In this document: piece by piece, positions 51,537 to 60,078 of the stretch
Numbering within the stretch: position 1 is the stretch's first letter
Layout of the letters: each line of letters begins with the position of its first letter
Source of the DNA: Rugosimonospora sp040255525
GTDB lineage: Bacteria; Actinomycetota; Actinomycetes; Mycobacteriales; Micromonosporaceae
Reading direction: 5' to 3'
NCBI GenBank assembly: GCA_040255525.1
Contig: JBDZVD010000001.1
Coordinates: forward strand, 102,872-166,871
Length of the DNA: 64,000 nt
The notes under the pieces: model-generated
Databases searched by the model: none
Told to the model about the DNA's origin: nothing
The model's input: only the letters and a program-made list of their open reading frames with translations
Position numbers and translations under genes: made by a program

Positions 51537-52673
51537 GTGAAGATCACCGACATCGTCGGCACCGCAGTCAGCGCCGAGTACCGGCCCGAGTACCGCAAGG
51601 ACAAGCGGTTCTACGTCAAGGACGAGGTGCAGGTCAACGTTGTGGTCCAGGTCCACACCGACGAAGGCGTCACTGGCATCGGTGAGGTCGCGCACACACC
51701 GGGCCTCTACGGTGAGACCGCTGACGCCACGCTCGGTGGAATTCAGCTGCTCAAGGCCGGACTCGTCGGCTTGGACCCGCTGGAGTTGACGCACGCCAAC
51801 GCCGTCATGGACCGCCACTCGTTGGCCGGTAACATCGCGGCCAAGGCCGGCATCGACATCGCGCTGCACGACCTCGCCGGCAAGATCATCGGCGTGCCGG
51901 TCTACCAGTTGCTCGGTGGTCGGGTGCACCACGGCGTGCGTACCCACATTACGCCGGCCACCTACGAGGACACGGCCACCGACATGGCCCGCCTGATGAC
52001 CGAGGGGTACCGGGTCTTCAAGCAGAAGATGAGCGGCGACACCGAGTACGACCTGGCCATCGTGCGGGAACTGCTGCCCATCATCGGTGACGAGGTGATC
52101 CTCAGCCTCGACGCGAACCAGGCGTGGTCAGTCAACCAGACGCTGTACATCGCCAAGATTCTGGAGCGGGAGATCGGCCTCGACCAGAAGGTGATCTTCG
52201 AGCAGCCCGTGCTCGCCAATGACGTGCGCGGTATGGCGCGGATCCGCGGCGAGATCAGGTTCCCGGTGATGGCCGACGATGGCATCCGCACGGTCGGCGA
52301 CCTGACCCGGGTCATCGAACACGAGGCCGCGGACATTGTCAGCCTCAAGATCAGCCGGGTCGGTGGCATCCAGAAGTGCCACCAGATGATCGCGGTCGCG
52401 GAGGCGGCGAACGTCGACTACATCGTCGATGAGATCAACGAGATGAGGATCGCCAACACCGCCGTCGCTCACCTGGCCGTGGCTTCCCGGTCCCCGCTGT
52501 ACACCGGGACCGCCTGCCACACTCTGTTCGAGACCGACATCGTGACCGACGGCGGAGTGACCATCACCAATGGCATCGCGGACGTGCCGGACCGTCCCGG
52601 GCTCGGCATCGGCTCCGCCACGTCGCTCGGCCTCGACCTGTCGGCCGACCGGTCCGCGGCGGTCGGTGTCTGA
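51537..52673 (+). CDS. Enolase-superfamily enzyme (mandelate racemase/muconate lactonizing group)
   Basis: A 378-residue enolase-superfamily protein. The Lys pair lies in VFKQKMSGD, the metal ligands in LSLDANQAW, VIFEQPVL and MADDGIRTVGD, and the opposing Lys in DIVSLKISRVGG. The KxK motif with a distal Lys fits the MLE subgroup rather than the acid-sugar dehydratases with a distal His. Reactions in the subgroup include cycloisomerisation, dipeptide epimerisation and N-succinylamino acid racemisation; none is obvious for a sugar operon. GTG 51537 with AAGGAG upstream. Its place between the sugar permease and the ROK regulator points to modification of the imported compound. Confidence 0.85.
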   Translation: MKITDIVGTAVSAEYRPEYRKDKRFYVKDEVQVNVVVQVHTDEGVTGIGEVAHTPGLYGETADATLGGIQLLKAGLVGLDPLELTHANAVMDRHSLAGNIAAKAGIDIALHDLAGKIIGVPVYQLLGGRVHHGVRTHITPATYEDTATDMARLMTEGYRVFKQKMSGDTEYDLAIVRELLPIIGDEVILSLDANQAWSVNQTLYIAKILEREIGLDQKVIFEQPVLANDVRGMARIRGEIRFPVMADDGIRTVGDLTRVIEHEAADIVSLKISRVGGIQKCHQMIAVAEAANVDYIVDEINEMRIANTAVAHLAVASRSPLYTGTACHTLFETDIVTDGGVTITNGIADVPDRPGLGIGSATSLGLDLSADRSAAVGV

Positions 52674-52680
52674 GGCAGCG

Positions 52681-53631
52681 ATGACCGCGCGACAGGTGTC
52701 CGGGGCGCTCCGCATCGCCCTCATCGAGAAGAACCGCGGCGCCTACTGGGACATGGTCAACGCGGGTGCCCTCGACGCGGCGCGGCGGCTGGGTGTCGCG
52801 GTGTCGACCGACGCGCCCGAATACGAGTCCATTGAGGACCAGCTCACCCTCATTCACCGTCACCTCGACGAGGGTGTGGACGGGCTGGCATTCGTGGCCA
52901 CCAACCAGAGTGCCTTCACCGATACCGTCACCGACGCCCGGCAACGGGGCGTCCCGATCATCACCATGGATCTGGACGCCCCGCACAGCGGCCGGCTGAT
53001 GTACGTCGGTATGCAGGCACCCGTCGACATGGGCCGGCAGGCGGGCCGCCTCATGCTCGACGCGCTCGGCGAGCGCCGAAAGGTGGCCGTACAGACAGGA
53101 TCGACCAGCGCTCACGGCGCTACCGGCAAACTGGCCGGCTTCACCGAGGTGATGGCGGCGGCCGGTGTGCAGGTCGTCGGCGGCGACAACGACGGTGAGC
53201 GACTCGACCTCGCCGATCGGCACGCGCGCCGGTTGCTGGCCGAACATCCCGACATCGGTGGCTTCTTCGGCGTGTACGGTTACCACGCGCCGGTACAGGC
53301 ACGCGTCGTGGAAGCCGCGGACCGCAGCGACATCGAGATCGTCGGTTTCGACATGCTGCCCGAGACCGTCGCCGCGATCGAGGCCGGTACGGTGCGTGCG
53401 AGTATATGGATCAGGGAGTACTACTTCGGCTACTACGCGGTGGCGGCGCTGGCCACCATGGCGCGGTTGGGAGATGAGGAGAGCTTGGGCCTCTTTGGAC
53501 TGGACGCCGACGACCTGAGCGGCAACACGCTGCGCCCTCGGCCGCAGGTCGTCACCCGGCACAACGTCGACCAGTTCCGGCAGTGGGCCACAAGCCACCA
53601 TCTCGAATCCAGGATCGCGGCGACGCTGTGA
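52681..53631 (+). CDS. Periplasmic-binding-fold protein without signal peptide
   Basis: A 316-residue type-1 substrate-binding-fold protein (RbsB/LacI sensor-like). Landmarks are ALRIALIEKNRGAYWDMVNA, GVDGLAFVATNQSAFTDTVT, RGVPIITMDLDAP, GTSTS-like QTGSTSAHGATGKLAGF and EIVGFDMLPETVAAIEAGTV. The protein starts directly with the first beta strand and has neither a signal peptide nor a DNA-binding domain, so it should stay in the cytoplasm. Its stop overlaps the ROK regulator GTG by 4 bases. It may bind the sugar inside the cell and act with the ROK protein, which is inference. A longer in-frame start at 52570 would overlap the upstream gene heavily and is unlikely. Confidence 0.8.
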   Translation: MTARQVSGALRIALIEKNRGAYWDMVNAGALDAARRLGVAVSTDAPEYESIEDQLTLIHRHLDEGVDGLAFVATNQSAFTDTVTDARQRGVPIITMDLDAPHSGRLMYVGMQAPVDMGRQAGRLMLDALGERRKVAVQTGSTSAHGATGKLAGFTEVMAAAGVQVVGGDNDGERLDLADRHARRLLAEHPDIGGFFGVYGYHAPVQARVVEAADRSDIEIVGFDMLPETVAAIEAGTVRASIWIREYYFGYYAVAALATMARLGDEESLGLFGLDADDLSGNTLRPRPQVVTRHNVDQFRQWATSHHLESRIAATL

Positions 53632-54845
53632 CCGTCGAACTGGAGACCGGCGGACGGGTCGACGACCCGTCCACGAGCCCGCCCGCCCGCCGGCGCAAAG
53701 GCACGGGTACTCGTAACCAGATCCTGGAAGCCCTCATGCGGTTCGGCCCGCTGACCCGTGCGCGGCTGTGCGAAGTCACCGGGCTCTCGCGAACCACGGT
53801 GTGGGCCGTCATCGGCGATCTGCTCGCCGACGCGGCAATCGTCGAGGGAGTGGGTGCGCCCGGTTCGCACGGTGGTCGCCGACCCTCGCTACTGTGGGTG
53901 GCGCCCTCCACCGGAGCCGTCATCGGCATCGACTTCGGGCGGACCCATGTCCGCACCGCCGTGGCTGACCTCGGTGGCACTGTTCTCGCCGAACGTGTGG
54001 GTAACGTCGCGGAAGTGGATGAGTTCGCGGAGGAGTCCCTGTCCGTCGCGGCGGACTTCGTCACCCAGATGCTGGAACAGGCCGGCATCGGACGGGATGT
54101 CGTCCGCCAGGTGGTCGTGGGACTACCCGCACCCATCAACCGGGCGACCGGTACGTTCACCCAGGGGCGCTTCCTCAATGGATGGTCCGGCGTCGTGCCG
54201 ACCGACGAACTGACCAATCGACTCGGCATGCCGGTTGTCATCGAGAACAACGCCAATCTCGGGGCGCTGGCCGAAGCCCGGATCGGCGCGGCGTCCGCAA
54301 CAGAGGATGTCGTCTATGTGAAGCTGTCCAGCGGCGTCGGAGCCGGTCTCGTCCTCGGTGGCCGCCTCTATCGTGGAGCCGCCGGCATCGCCGGAGAGAT
54401 CGGTCACGTCCTTGTCGACGAGGACGGCGCGGTCTGTTGGTGCGGAAGCCGGGGCTGCCTGGATACCCGGGTTTCCGGTCGCCGGATTCTCGAACTGCTC
54501 CAACCCACTGCCAGCCAACCACTCACACTCGATGCCGTGGTCGCTCTGGTCGAGGGCGGCGACCCGTTCGCCCGAAGGATCGTCAGCGACGCCGGGCGCC
54601 TACTCGGCCGGGCGATCGCCGATCTGTGCACCAACCTCAACCCGGGCGCACTCGTGATCGGCGGTGTACTCAGCGGGTGCGGGGACGTGCTGTTGCAGCC
54701 GATCATCGAGTCTCTCAACCGGTACGCGCAGCCCGCCACCACCGCCGTGATGAACGCCACGGTGTCGGCGCTCGGCACGAGGGCCGAAGTCATGGGCGCC
54801 GTTTGCATGGCCAATGAGCTCTATCGGACCAGTCTCGCGCGATAA
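53628..54845 (+). CDS. ROK family transcriptional regulator
   Basis: A 405-residue ROK repressor. A winged helix lies at about residues 25-80 (RNQILEALMRFGPLTRARLC, then LSRTTVWAVIGDLLA). The ROK domain follows, with GIDFGRTHVRTAVADLGG, the ROK signature GIAGEIGHVLVDEDG and Cys-rich CWCGSRGCLDT that likely binds zinc. The ENDxN motif of sugar kinases is VIENNANLGALAEARIG, with Asn for the catalytic Asp, so it is not expected to phosphorylate sugar. GTG 53628 overlaps the preceding stop (GTGA). As the last gene of the operon starting at 48251 it probably represses that operon. Confidence 0.9.
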   Translation: MTVELETGGRVDDPSTSPPARRRKGTGTRNQILEALMRFGPLTRARLCEVTGLSRTTVWAVIGDLLADAAIVEGVGAPGSHGGRRPSLLWVAPSTGAVIGIDFGRTHVRTAVADLGGTVLAERVGNVAEVDEFAEESLSVAADFVTQMLEQAGIGRDVVRQVVVGLPAPINRATGTFTQGRFLNGWSGVVPTDELTNRLGMPVVIENNANLGALAEARIGAASATEDVVYVKLSSGVGAGLVLGGRLYRGAAGIAGEIGHVLVDEDGAVCWCGSRGCLDTRVSGRRILELLQPTASQPLTLDAVVALVEGGDPFARRIVSDAGRLLGRAIADLCTNLNPGALVIGGVLSGCGDVLLQPIIESLNRYAQPATTAVMNATVSALGTRAEVMGAVCMANELYRTSLAR

Positions 54846-55131
54846 GGTCCGGTCCAGTCTCCAACGGTCCCGGCAGAGTCGATTGCCAAGCTGCTTCATG
54901 CCCGCGCGCCACCTGGTCCGTCCCTCTTGGACAGCGTCGCGACGAAACCGAACGCCACCACGACCCCGGGCATTACCTGGACGCGGAGCAGCCGAATCGA
55001 CAGGGGCTCACGGGCCCCTCCCCCAGAAAGGTCATCATCTGCCTCCTGCGTCAACCGCCTTCGCGAGGTAGGGCTTGGGCACAGCGACATCCTTCCAGGC
55101 CGCCCACCGGGTGGGCCAGATCGGTTGTCAC

Positions 55132-55557
55132 CTATCCATGCAGCAGTCCCGCGGAGGCATCGGCACGGTTGTCGTAGGTATCGCGAGCAGCATTCACTTG
55201 CTCGATGTGCGCCTCGGCCCAGTCCTTGATCGCCCGCATCAGGGGAAGCAGGCTGACGCCCAGTGGGGTGAGGGCATAGTCGACCCGTACCGGGACAGAC
55301 GGCGTCACCGAGCGGGACACCAGACCATCCCGTTCCAGGGCGCGCATGGTCTGGGTGAGCATCTTCTGGCTGATGCCGGCGATGGTGCGGGACAGATCGC
55401 TGTAACGCCTGGGGCCGTCGGCCAGCGCGTTGAGGACCAGGCTCACCCACTTGTCGCTGATCCTGTCGAGAAGTTGGCGTGCCGGGCACGCCGCTAGGTA
55501 GGCGTCGTAGGCGATGCGGGCCTCCTGACGCCGCCGCGCCGCGGTGCGGGTGGTCAT
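55132..55557 (-). CDS. HxlR family transcriptional regulator
   Basis: A 141-residue winged-helix regulator. HxlR landmarks are CPARQLLDRISDKWVSLVLN, LADGPRRYSDLSRTIAGISQ, KMLTQTMRALERDGLVSR and YALTPLGVSLLPLMRAIKDW. One Cys sits at the start of the HxlR domain, the usual position of the redox- or quinone-sensing Cys in YodB/QorR relatives. It faces a quinone oxidoreductase gene, a common pairing. ATG 55557 has GAGAGGAG upstream. The 286 bases before it (54846-55131) hold nothing recognisable. Confidence 0.9.
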   Translation of the reverse strand: MTTRTAARRRQEARIAYDAYLAACPARQLLDRISDKWVSLVLNALADGPRRYSDLSRTIAGISQKMLTQTMRALERDGLVSRSVTPSVPVRVDYALTPLGVSLLPLMRAIKDWAEAHIEQVNAARDTYDNRADASAGLLHG

Positions 55558-55590
55558 CACCGCTCCTCTCCGTACGCTACGCACCTTGAG

Positions 55591-55620
55591 GTACGTACTC
55601 CCCAAAAGAGAGTAGCTCTC
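55591..55620. promoter_or_regulatory. Candidate HxlR operator elements
   Basis: An 8-base palindrome GTACGTAC (55591-55598) and the inverted repeat GAGAG-TAG-CTCTC (55608-55620) lie between the HxlR and oxidoreductase starts. HxlR proteins bind short palindromes with TAC/GTA-like halves, so the first is the better candidate. Confidence 0.45.
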
Positions 55621-55672
55621 CCTACGGTTGTGCCAAGCCCTCAACGCTTCTTCATCACGATAGGGAGATCAC

Positions 55673-56608
55673 ATGCGCGCGGTTGTTGTTCGTTCCTTCG
55701 GCGGCCCGGAGGTCTTGGAGATCGCGGACGTGCCGATACCGGCTGCGGGGGAAGGGCAGGTCCGGATCCGGGTCGAGGCCGCGACGGTGAACCCGGTCGA
55801 TCTGGCCACCCGATCCGGCGCGCTCACCGAGGCGGGCCTGCTGCCGGCCCGAGATGTCATCGGTATCGGGTGGGATGTCGCTGGCACTGTCGAGCGGATC
55901 GGCCCGGGGGTGACAGACCTGGCCGCCGGGGACCGGGTGGTCGGCCTGTCCGACCGGCTGGACGTGCCACTCGGCGCCCAAGCTGAACACGTCGTTCTCG
56001 ACGCGGACGCGGTCACCCGCGCGCCTGTGGGCAGGTCACTCATCGAGGCCGCCACGTTGCCATTGAGCGGGCTGACCGCCGTCCAGGCGCTCGACCGGCT
56101 CGGCCTGCACCAAGGACAGACGCTGCTGGTAACCGGGGCGGCCGGCGCCGTCGGTGGCTTCGCGGTCGAACTCGCGGCCAGGCGCGGAATTCAGGTGGTG
56201 GCGGTGGCCGGAGGTGATGATGAACCGCTGGTGCGCGGGCTCGGCGCGGTGCTGTTCGTCCCGCGCACCGCACGGCTGGGCGAGGCTGTCCGCGCCCTCG
56301 TTCCCGGCGGAGTGCATGCGGCGCTGGACGCCGCCGCCGTGGGAGCAGCCGCCCTCGACGCGGTCCGATCGGGTGGCGGCTTCGCCGCGGTGGTCGCGGG
56401 ACGAGCGCCCACACCGTTGCGCGGCACCCAGGTCTTCAACCACTGGATTCGCGCGGACCGGGACCGGCTCTCAGACCTCGTCGCCCTCGTAGAGGCAGAC
56501 TCGCTCACCCTCCGCGTGGCCGGAACCATGCCCCTCGATCACGTCGCCGCGGCCCACCAGCGCCTCGCGGGAGGCGGCCTTCGCGGACGTCTCGTCCTCA
56601 CGCCCTGA
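55673..56608 (+). CDS. Quinone oxidoreductase-like MDR protein
   Basis: A 311-residue zinc-free medium-chain reductase. The N-terminal part has MRAVVVRSFGGPEVLEIADV and the cofactor domain LLVTGAAGAVGGFAVELAAR. No zinc-ligand Cys/His set is visible. The typical substrate class is quinones and enones, with NADPH. GGGAG precedes ATG 55673. The gene is divergent from the HxlR regulator and is probably its target. A second, separate regulator/Qor pair lies at 7324-8819. Confidence 0.86.
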   Translation: MRAVVVRSFGGPEVLEIADVPIPAAGEGQVRIRVEAATVNPVDLATRSGALTEAGLLPARDVIGIGWDVAGTVERIGPGVTDLAAGDRVVGLSDRLDVPLGAQAEHVVLDADAVTRAPVGRSLIEAATLPLSGLTAVQALDRLGLHQGQTLLVTGAAGAVGGFAVELAARRGIQVVAVAGGDDEPLVRGLGAVLFVPRTARLGEAVRALVPGGVHAALDAAAVGAAALDAVRSGGGFAAVVAGRAPTPLRGTQVFNHWIRADRDRLSDLVALVEADSLTLRVAGTMPLDHVAAAHQRLAGGGLRGRLVLTP

Positions 56609-56764
56609 CGAACTGGCCGGGGCGATGGTCAGGTTCGAGGAGCGCTACGGCGGCCTGCGGTACCGGGCCCTCGCCCAACGGTAGGGAATACGGCCAAGCC
56701 ACGCCCTGCCGATCGCCGTCCCGGGCAACACGTACCAATGCCCAACGGCCGACCGTTCGGTCTC

Positions 56765-58486
56765 TCAGTCGCGCAGAAACCACCCCGAGGAATGCGCCGG
56801 CAGCCGCGCCGGCGCGTCAGGCCGCGCGTCCGTGACCGCCTGCGACACCAGCAGGCGGCGACCCCACCCCGCGGGAGGGTCGAACCCCTCGTCGCCGAAG
56901 ACGGTCACCACGGTGAGCCGGCCCCGCCGGTACGCCAGGACGTCGGGCCGGCCGGCCACCTCCAGCCACTCCAACCCGTTACCCAGCACCGGCAGCAGCT
57001 CACGGCGAAGCCGCAGCACCTCGGCGTGCAGCCGCAGCACCGAACCCGTCTGGGCCCACTGGCGGTCGATCGCGTACCGGCCGAACCACTGCGGCTGCGG
57101 CAGCCACGGTGCCATCCCCCCCGGTCCCGGCGCGGAGAACCCGAACGGCGGCCCGCCGTCGTGCCACGGCAGCGGTATCCGGCAGCCGTCGCGGCCGTGT
57201 TCGAGGCCGCCGGAGCGGAACCAGATCGGATCCTGCCGGGCCTCGTCGGGCAGGTCGAGGACCTCGGGCAGGCCGAGTTCCTCACCCTGGTACAGGTATA
57301 CCGAGCCGGGCAGGCCGAGCAGCAGCAGCAGGGCCGCCCGCGCCCGGCACTCGCCGAGGGCGAGGTCGACGTCGCCGCGGCCTCGCAACACGTCGCTGAA
57401 CACGTCCGTGGAGCCGTCCGCGCCCTCGCTGGCGCGGACCAACCCGAACCGGGTGACGGCGCGGTGCATGTCGTGGTTGGCCAGCGTCCAGGTCACGGTC
57501 GCGCCGGTTCCCGCGATCGACTCCAACCCGCGGTCCACCGAGGCGCGGAAGGCCGAGGCGTCCCAGCCGCACTGCAGCAGGTCGAAGTGGAACGCCTGGG
57601 GCAGCTCGTCGGCCCGCAGGTACGGGGCGAGGTCCGCCACGGTGGGCACCCACACCTCGCCGACGAGCGTGAGATCGCGGCCGTACCCGTCGGCCACCCG
57701 CCGCCAGCCCCGCAGGATGTCGTGCACCTCGGGCTGGTTCTGCGTGTGTTCGTTGTAGGAGGCCGATCCGTCTTCCGGGAACGGCCAGTCGGGCAGGTCG
57801 GCGTGCTTGACGAGCATGTGAGCCACGTCGATGCGGAATCCGTCCACTCCCCGGTCGAACCAGAAGCGCAGCACGTCCTCGAAGTAGTTCCGCACGACCG
57901 GCTCACGCCAGTTGAAGTCCGGCTGCGCCGCGTCGAAGCTGTGCAGGTACCACTGGTCGGTCTCGCCCACTCGGGTCCACGCCGGGCCGCCGAACACCGA
58001 ACGCCAGTTGTTCGGGGCCAGCTGTCCGTGCTCGCCACGCCCGCGACGGAACACGAACCGCTCCCGCTCGGGTGAGCCGGGCGTGGCGGCCAGTGCCGCG
58101 ACGAACCACGGGTGCGCCGCCGAGCAGTGGTTGGGTACGAGGTCCATCAGGACCCGAAGCCCGCGCTCGTGCGCGGCGGACAGCAAGGCGTCGAACTCCA
58201 CCAGCCCCCCGTAGCGGGGGTCGATGTCCACGTAGTCGGCCACGTCGTAGCCGTGGTCGGCGCCGGGTGACGGGTAGCAGGGGTTGAGCCACAGCCCATC
58301 CACCCCGAGCCGGGTCAGATGGTCCAGGCGCGCCCGCAGGCCGGCCAGGTCCCCCACCCCGTCACCGTCGCTGTCGGCGAAGGAGCGCAGGTACACCTGG
58401 TAGATCACCGCGTCGCGCCACCAGGGTGCGGCGCCGGTCGGTCGCGGACTCGAGCCGACGACGCTCGGAAAGTCGGTATCGGTCAC
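56765..58486 (-). CDS. GH13 alpha-glucosidase/oligo-1,6-glucosidase-like
   Basis: A 573-residue GH13 enzyme. It opens WWRDAVIYQVYLRSFADSDG, has GVGDLAGLRARLDHLTRLGV and the catalytic Asp in DGFRIDVAHMLVKH. The acid Glu is in LVGEVWVP and the transition-state Asp in LANHDMHR. The early LMDLVPNH motif and the layout fit GH13 alpha-glucosidases acting on 1,4- or 1,6-linked oligosaccharides; the neighbouring GH66 gene favours isomalto-oligosaccharides. Cytoplasmic. GTG 58486 overlaps the GH66 stop (GTGA) and was preferred to the longer frame. Last gene of the minus-strand operon. Confidence 0.9.
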   Translation of the reverse strand: MTDTDFPSVVGSSPRPTGAAPWWRDAVIYQVYLRSFADSDGDGVGDLAGLRARLDHLTRLGVDGLWLNPCYPSPGADHGYDVADYVDIDPRYGGLVEFDALLSAAHERGLRVLMDLVPNHCSAAHPWFVAALAATPGSPERERFVFRRGRGEHGQLAPNNWRSVFGGPAWTRVGETDQWYLHSFDAAQPDFNWREPVVRNYFEDVLRFWFDRGVDGFRIDVAHMLVKHADLPDWPFPEDGSASYNEHTQNQPEVHDILRGWRRVADGYGRDLTLVGEVWVPTVADLAPYLRADELPQAFHFDLLQCGWDASAFRASVDRGLESIAGTGATVTWTLANHDMHRAVTRFGLVRASEGADGSTDVFSDVLRGRGDVDLALGECRARAALLLLLGLPGSVYLYQGEELGLPEVLDLPDEARQDPIWFRSGGLEHGRDGCRIPLPWHDGGPPFGFSAPGPGGMAPWLPQPQWFGRYAIDRQWAQTGSVLRLHAEVLRLRRELLPVLGNGLEWLEVAGRPDVLAYRRGRLTVVTVFGDEGFDPPAGWGRRLLVSQAVTDARPDAPARLPAHSSGWFLRD

Positions 58487-60066
58487 GGCTGCTCCACCAG
58501 AACGATCTGCCACACACCCAACGGCGGCAGGGCCGCCACCGCGTGCTCACCGTCGACCGACACGGGCAGTTGCCTGAAACACGGGCCGCGGTCCGGGTCG
58601 GCGACGCGGATCCTCGGCAGGCGCGCGCCGACGCGGCGTACCCGCAGGGTGAGGTCGGCGACAGCGGGGGCTGGCACCTTCGCGGTGTCCCAGCCCGTCT
58701 CGACCTGGCCGACCAGGTTGATCAGGTGGACCACGGTCCCCTGCGGGGCGTCGACCACCCGCCGCCACACCACGCCCGGTTCGGCGTGGCGGCTGACACG
58801 CACCGGCGCCAGGACGTCCACCTCGCCGTTGAGCTCGCCGACCACCGACCGGGTGACGTCCGGCAGCCCCGGGGCGAGCAGGATGTCGCCGGCCGCCACG
58901 AGCAGATCGTACCAGCGCGCCAGCATGTCCAGTGTGGAAGGCGCGGCGGCGTGGTTGCGGACGTAATACGGGTCGACCAGGACGTGCCCGGACTCGCCGC
59001 ACAGCAGCTGGGTCGCGCCGTGCGAGAACAGCGTCGCCATGGTGAACTTGGTGGTCAACTCGGCAGCTTCCGGTGCCAGCGTGTCGAAGACCGTCTGGTA
59101 CGCGGCGACCACGGCCGGGCGTGCCGGGGCGAGAGTGCGCGAGCGCGTGGCCACCGCGGCGAGGTCCGCGAGGTTGTCGTGCGGCTGCCAGACCTCGGTG
59201 TAGGTCGCGTCCTGCGGGCTGCTCGTGGTGGCCCAGACAGGGAAGTCGTTGACGTTGTTGAAGATGAGCCGGGCGTCCGGCAGCTCCTCGCGCACCGCGC
59301 GGATCAGCGTGTCGAACGCGGCGGCGAGATCGACGGTGACGCCGTCGGGGCGCGCCGCCCGGCGCGGATAGCCGTACTGGTCGAGGTGGAACCCGGCGAA
59401 GCCACCGGCCGCCACGGCGCGGCGCAGGTCGGCCCGGAAGTGCGCGAGCCACGCCGGGTCGGATGGGTCCACAATGGACAGGAAGCCGCCGAGGTCGTGC
59501 ACCGTGCCATCGGAGCGCAGCAGGGCGGCGTGCTCCCAGCGCGGCCACTCCTGCTTGCCGACGCCGTAGACGGCGGCGTACCCGATCGGCGCGGTCCCGA
59601 TGCCGGTGAACCCCGCGCTCAGTTCCCGTACCGTCGCAAGCGACCCCGGCTGGCCCAGCGGGTCGGTCCACTCCGGCTCCGGTCCGACCAGGTCCGCGTG
59701 CCGGTAGGCCCAGTCGTAGAACTGGACGCCGGTCAGGTGCAGCCGCCGGAAGTGGCGCAGCACCTCGGCGACCTCGCGCCCGGGCGGGTAGGAGGCGACG
59801 AACCCGTAGCGCAGCCGCTGGAACGCGTCGGTCAGCACCTCCACGGCGGTGTGCGCCACCGTACCGTCGCCCGGGCGCAGCTCGACGCCGTAGCCGCCCT
59901 CGGGCAGCGCCGGCAGGGTCGCCGCCGGCTGCCCGGCGGCCACCTCGACCTCGGCGACCGGCGTGCCCAGATGGTGCGCGGTGAGGCGACCGGCGGCCAC
60001 GTCCCGGGGGAGTTCGATGGTGACCGGCTCGCCGGGTGCGAAGCAGGCCTTGGTCGGCAGCAGCAT
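58483..60066 (-). CDS. GH66 dextranase/cycloisomaltooligosaccharide glucanotransferase-like, no signal peptide
   Basis: A 527-residue GH66 protein. Family landmarks are RLRYGFVASYPPG, LHLTGVQFYDWAYRHADLVG, the nucleophile Asp229 in AGFHLDQYGYPRRA and the acid/base Glu291 in ATYTEVWQPHDN. GH66 enzymes act on alpha-1,6-glucan, by hydrolysis or cyclisation. Most are secreted and larger; here the N-terminus (MLLPTKACFAPGEPVTIELP) has no signal peptide. It therefore likely works in the cytoplasm on imported isomalto- or cyclo-isomalto-oligosaccharides. ATG 60066 has AAGGAAAC upstream and lies 12 bases past the permease stop. Confidence 0.85.
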   Translation of the reverse strand: MLLPTKACFAPGEPVTIELPRDVAAGRLTAHHLGTPVAEVEVAAGQPAATLPALPEGGYGVELRPGDGTVAHTAVEVLTDAFQRLRYGFVASYPPGREVAEVLRHFRRLHLTGVQFYDWAYRHADLVGPEPEWTDPLGQPGSLATVRELSAGFTGIGTAPIGYAAVYGVGKQEWPRWEHAALLRSDGTVHDLGGFLSIVDPSDPAWLAHFRADLRRAVAAGGFAGFHLDQYGYPRRAARPDGVTVDLAAAFDTLIRAVREELPDARLIFNNVNDFPVWATTSSPQDATYTEVWQPHDNLADLAAVATRSRTLAPARPAVVAAYQTVFDTLAPEAAELTTKFTMATLFSHGATQLLCGESGHVLVDPYYVRNHAAAPSTLDMLARWYDLLVAAGDILLAPGLPDVTRSVVGELNGEVDVLAPVRVSRHAEPGVVWRRVVDAPQGTVVHLINLVGQVETGWDTAKVPAPAVADLTLRVRRVGARLPRIRVADPDRGPCFRQLPVSVDGEHAVAALPPLGVWQIVLVEQP

Positions 60067-60078
60067 GCGTTTGTTTCC

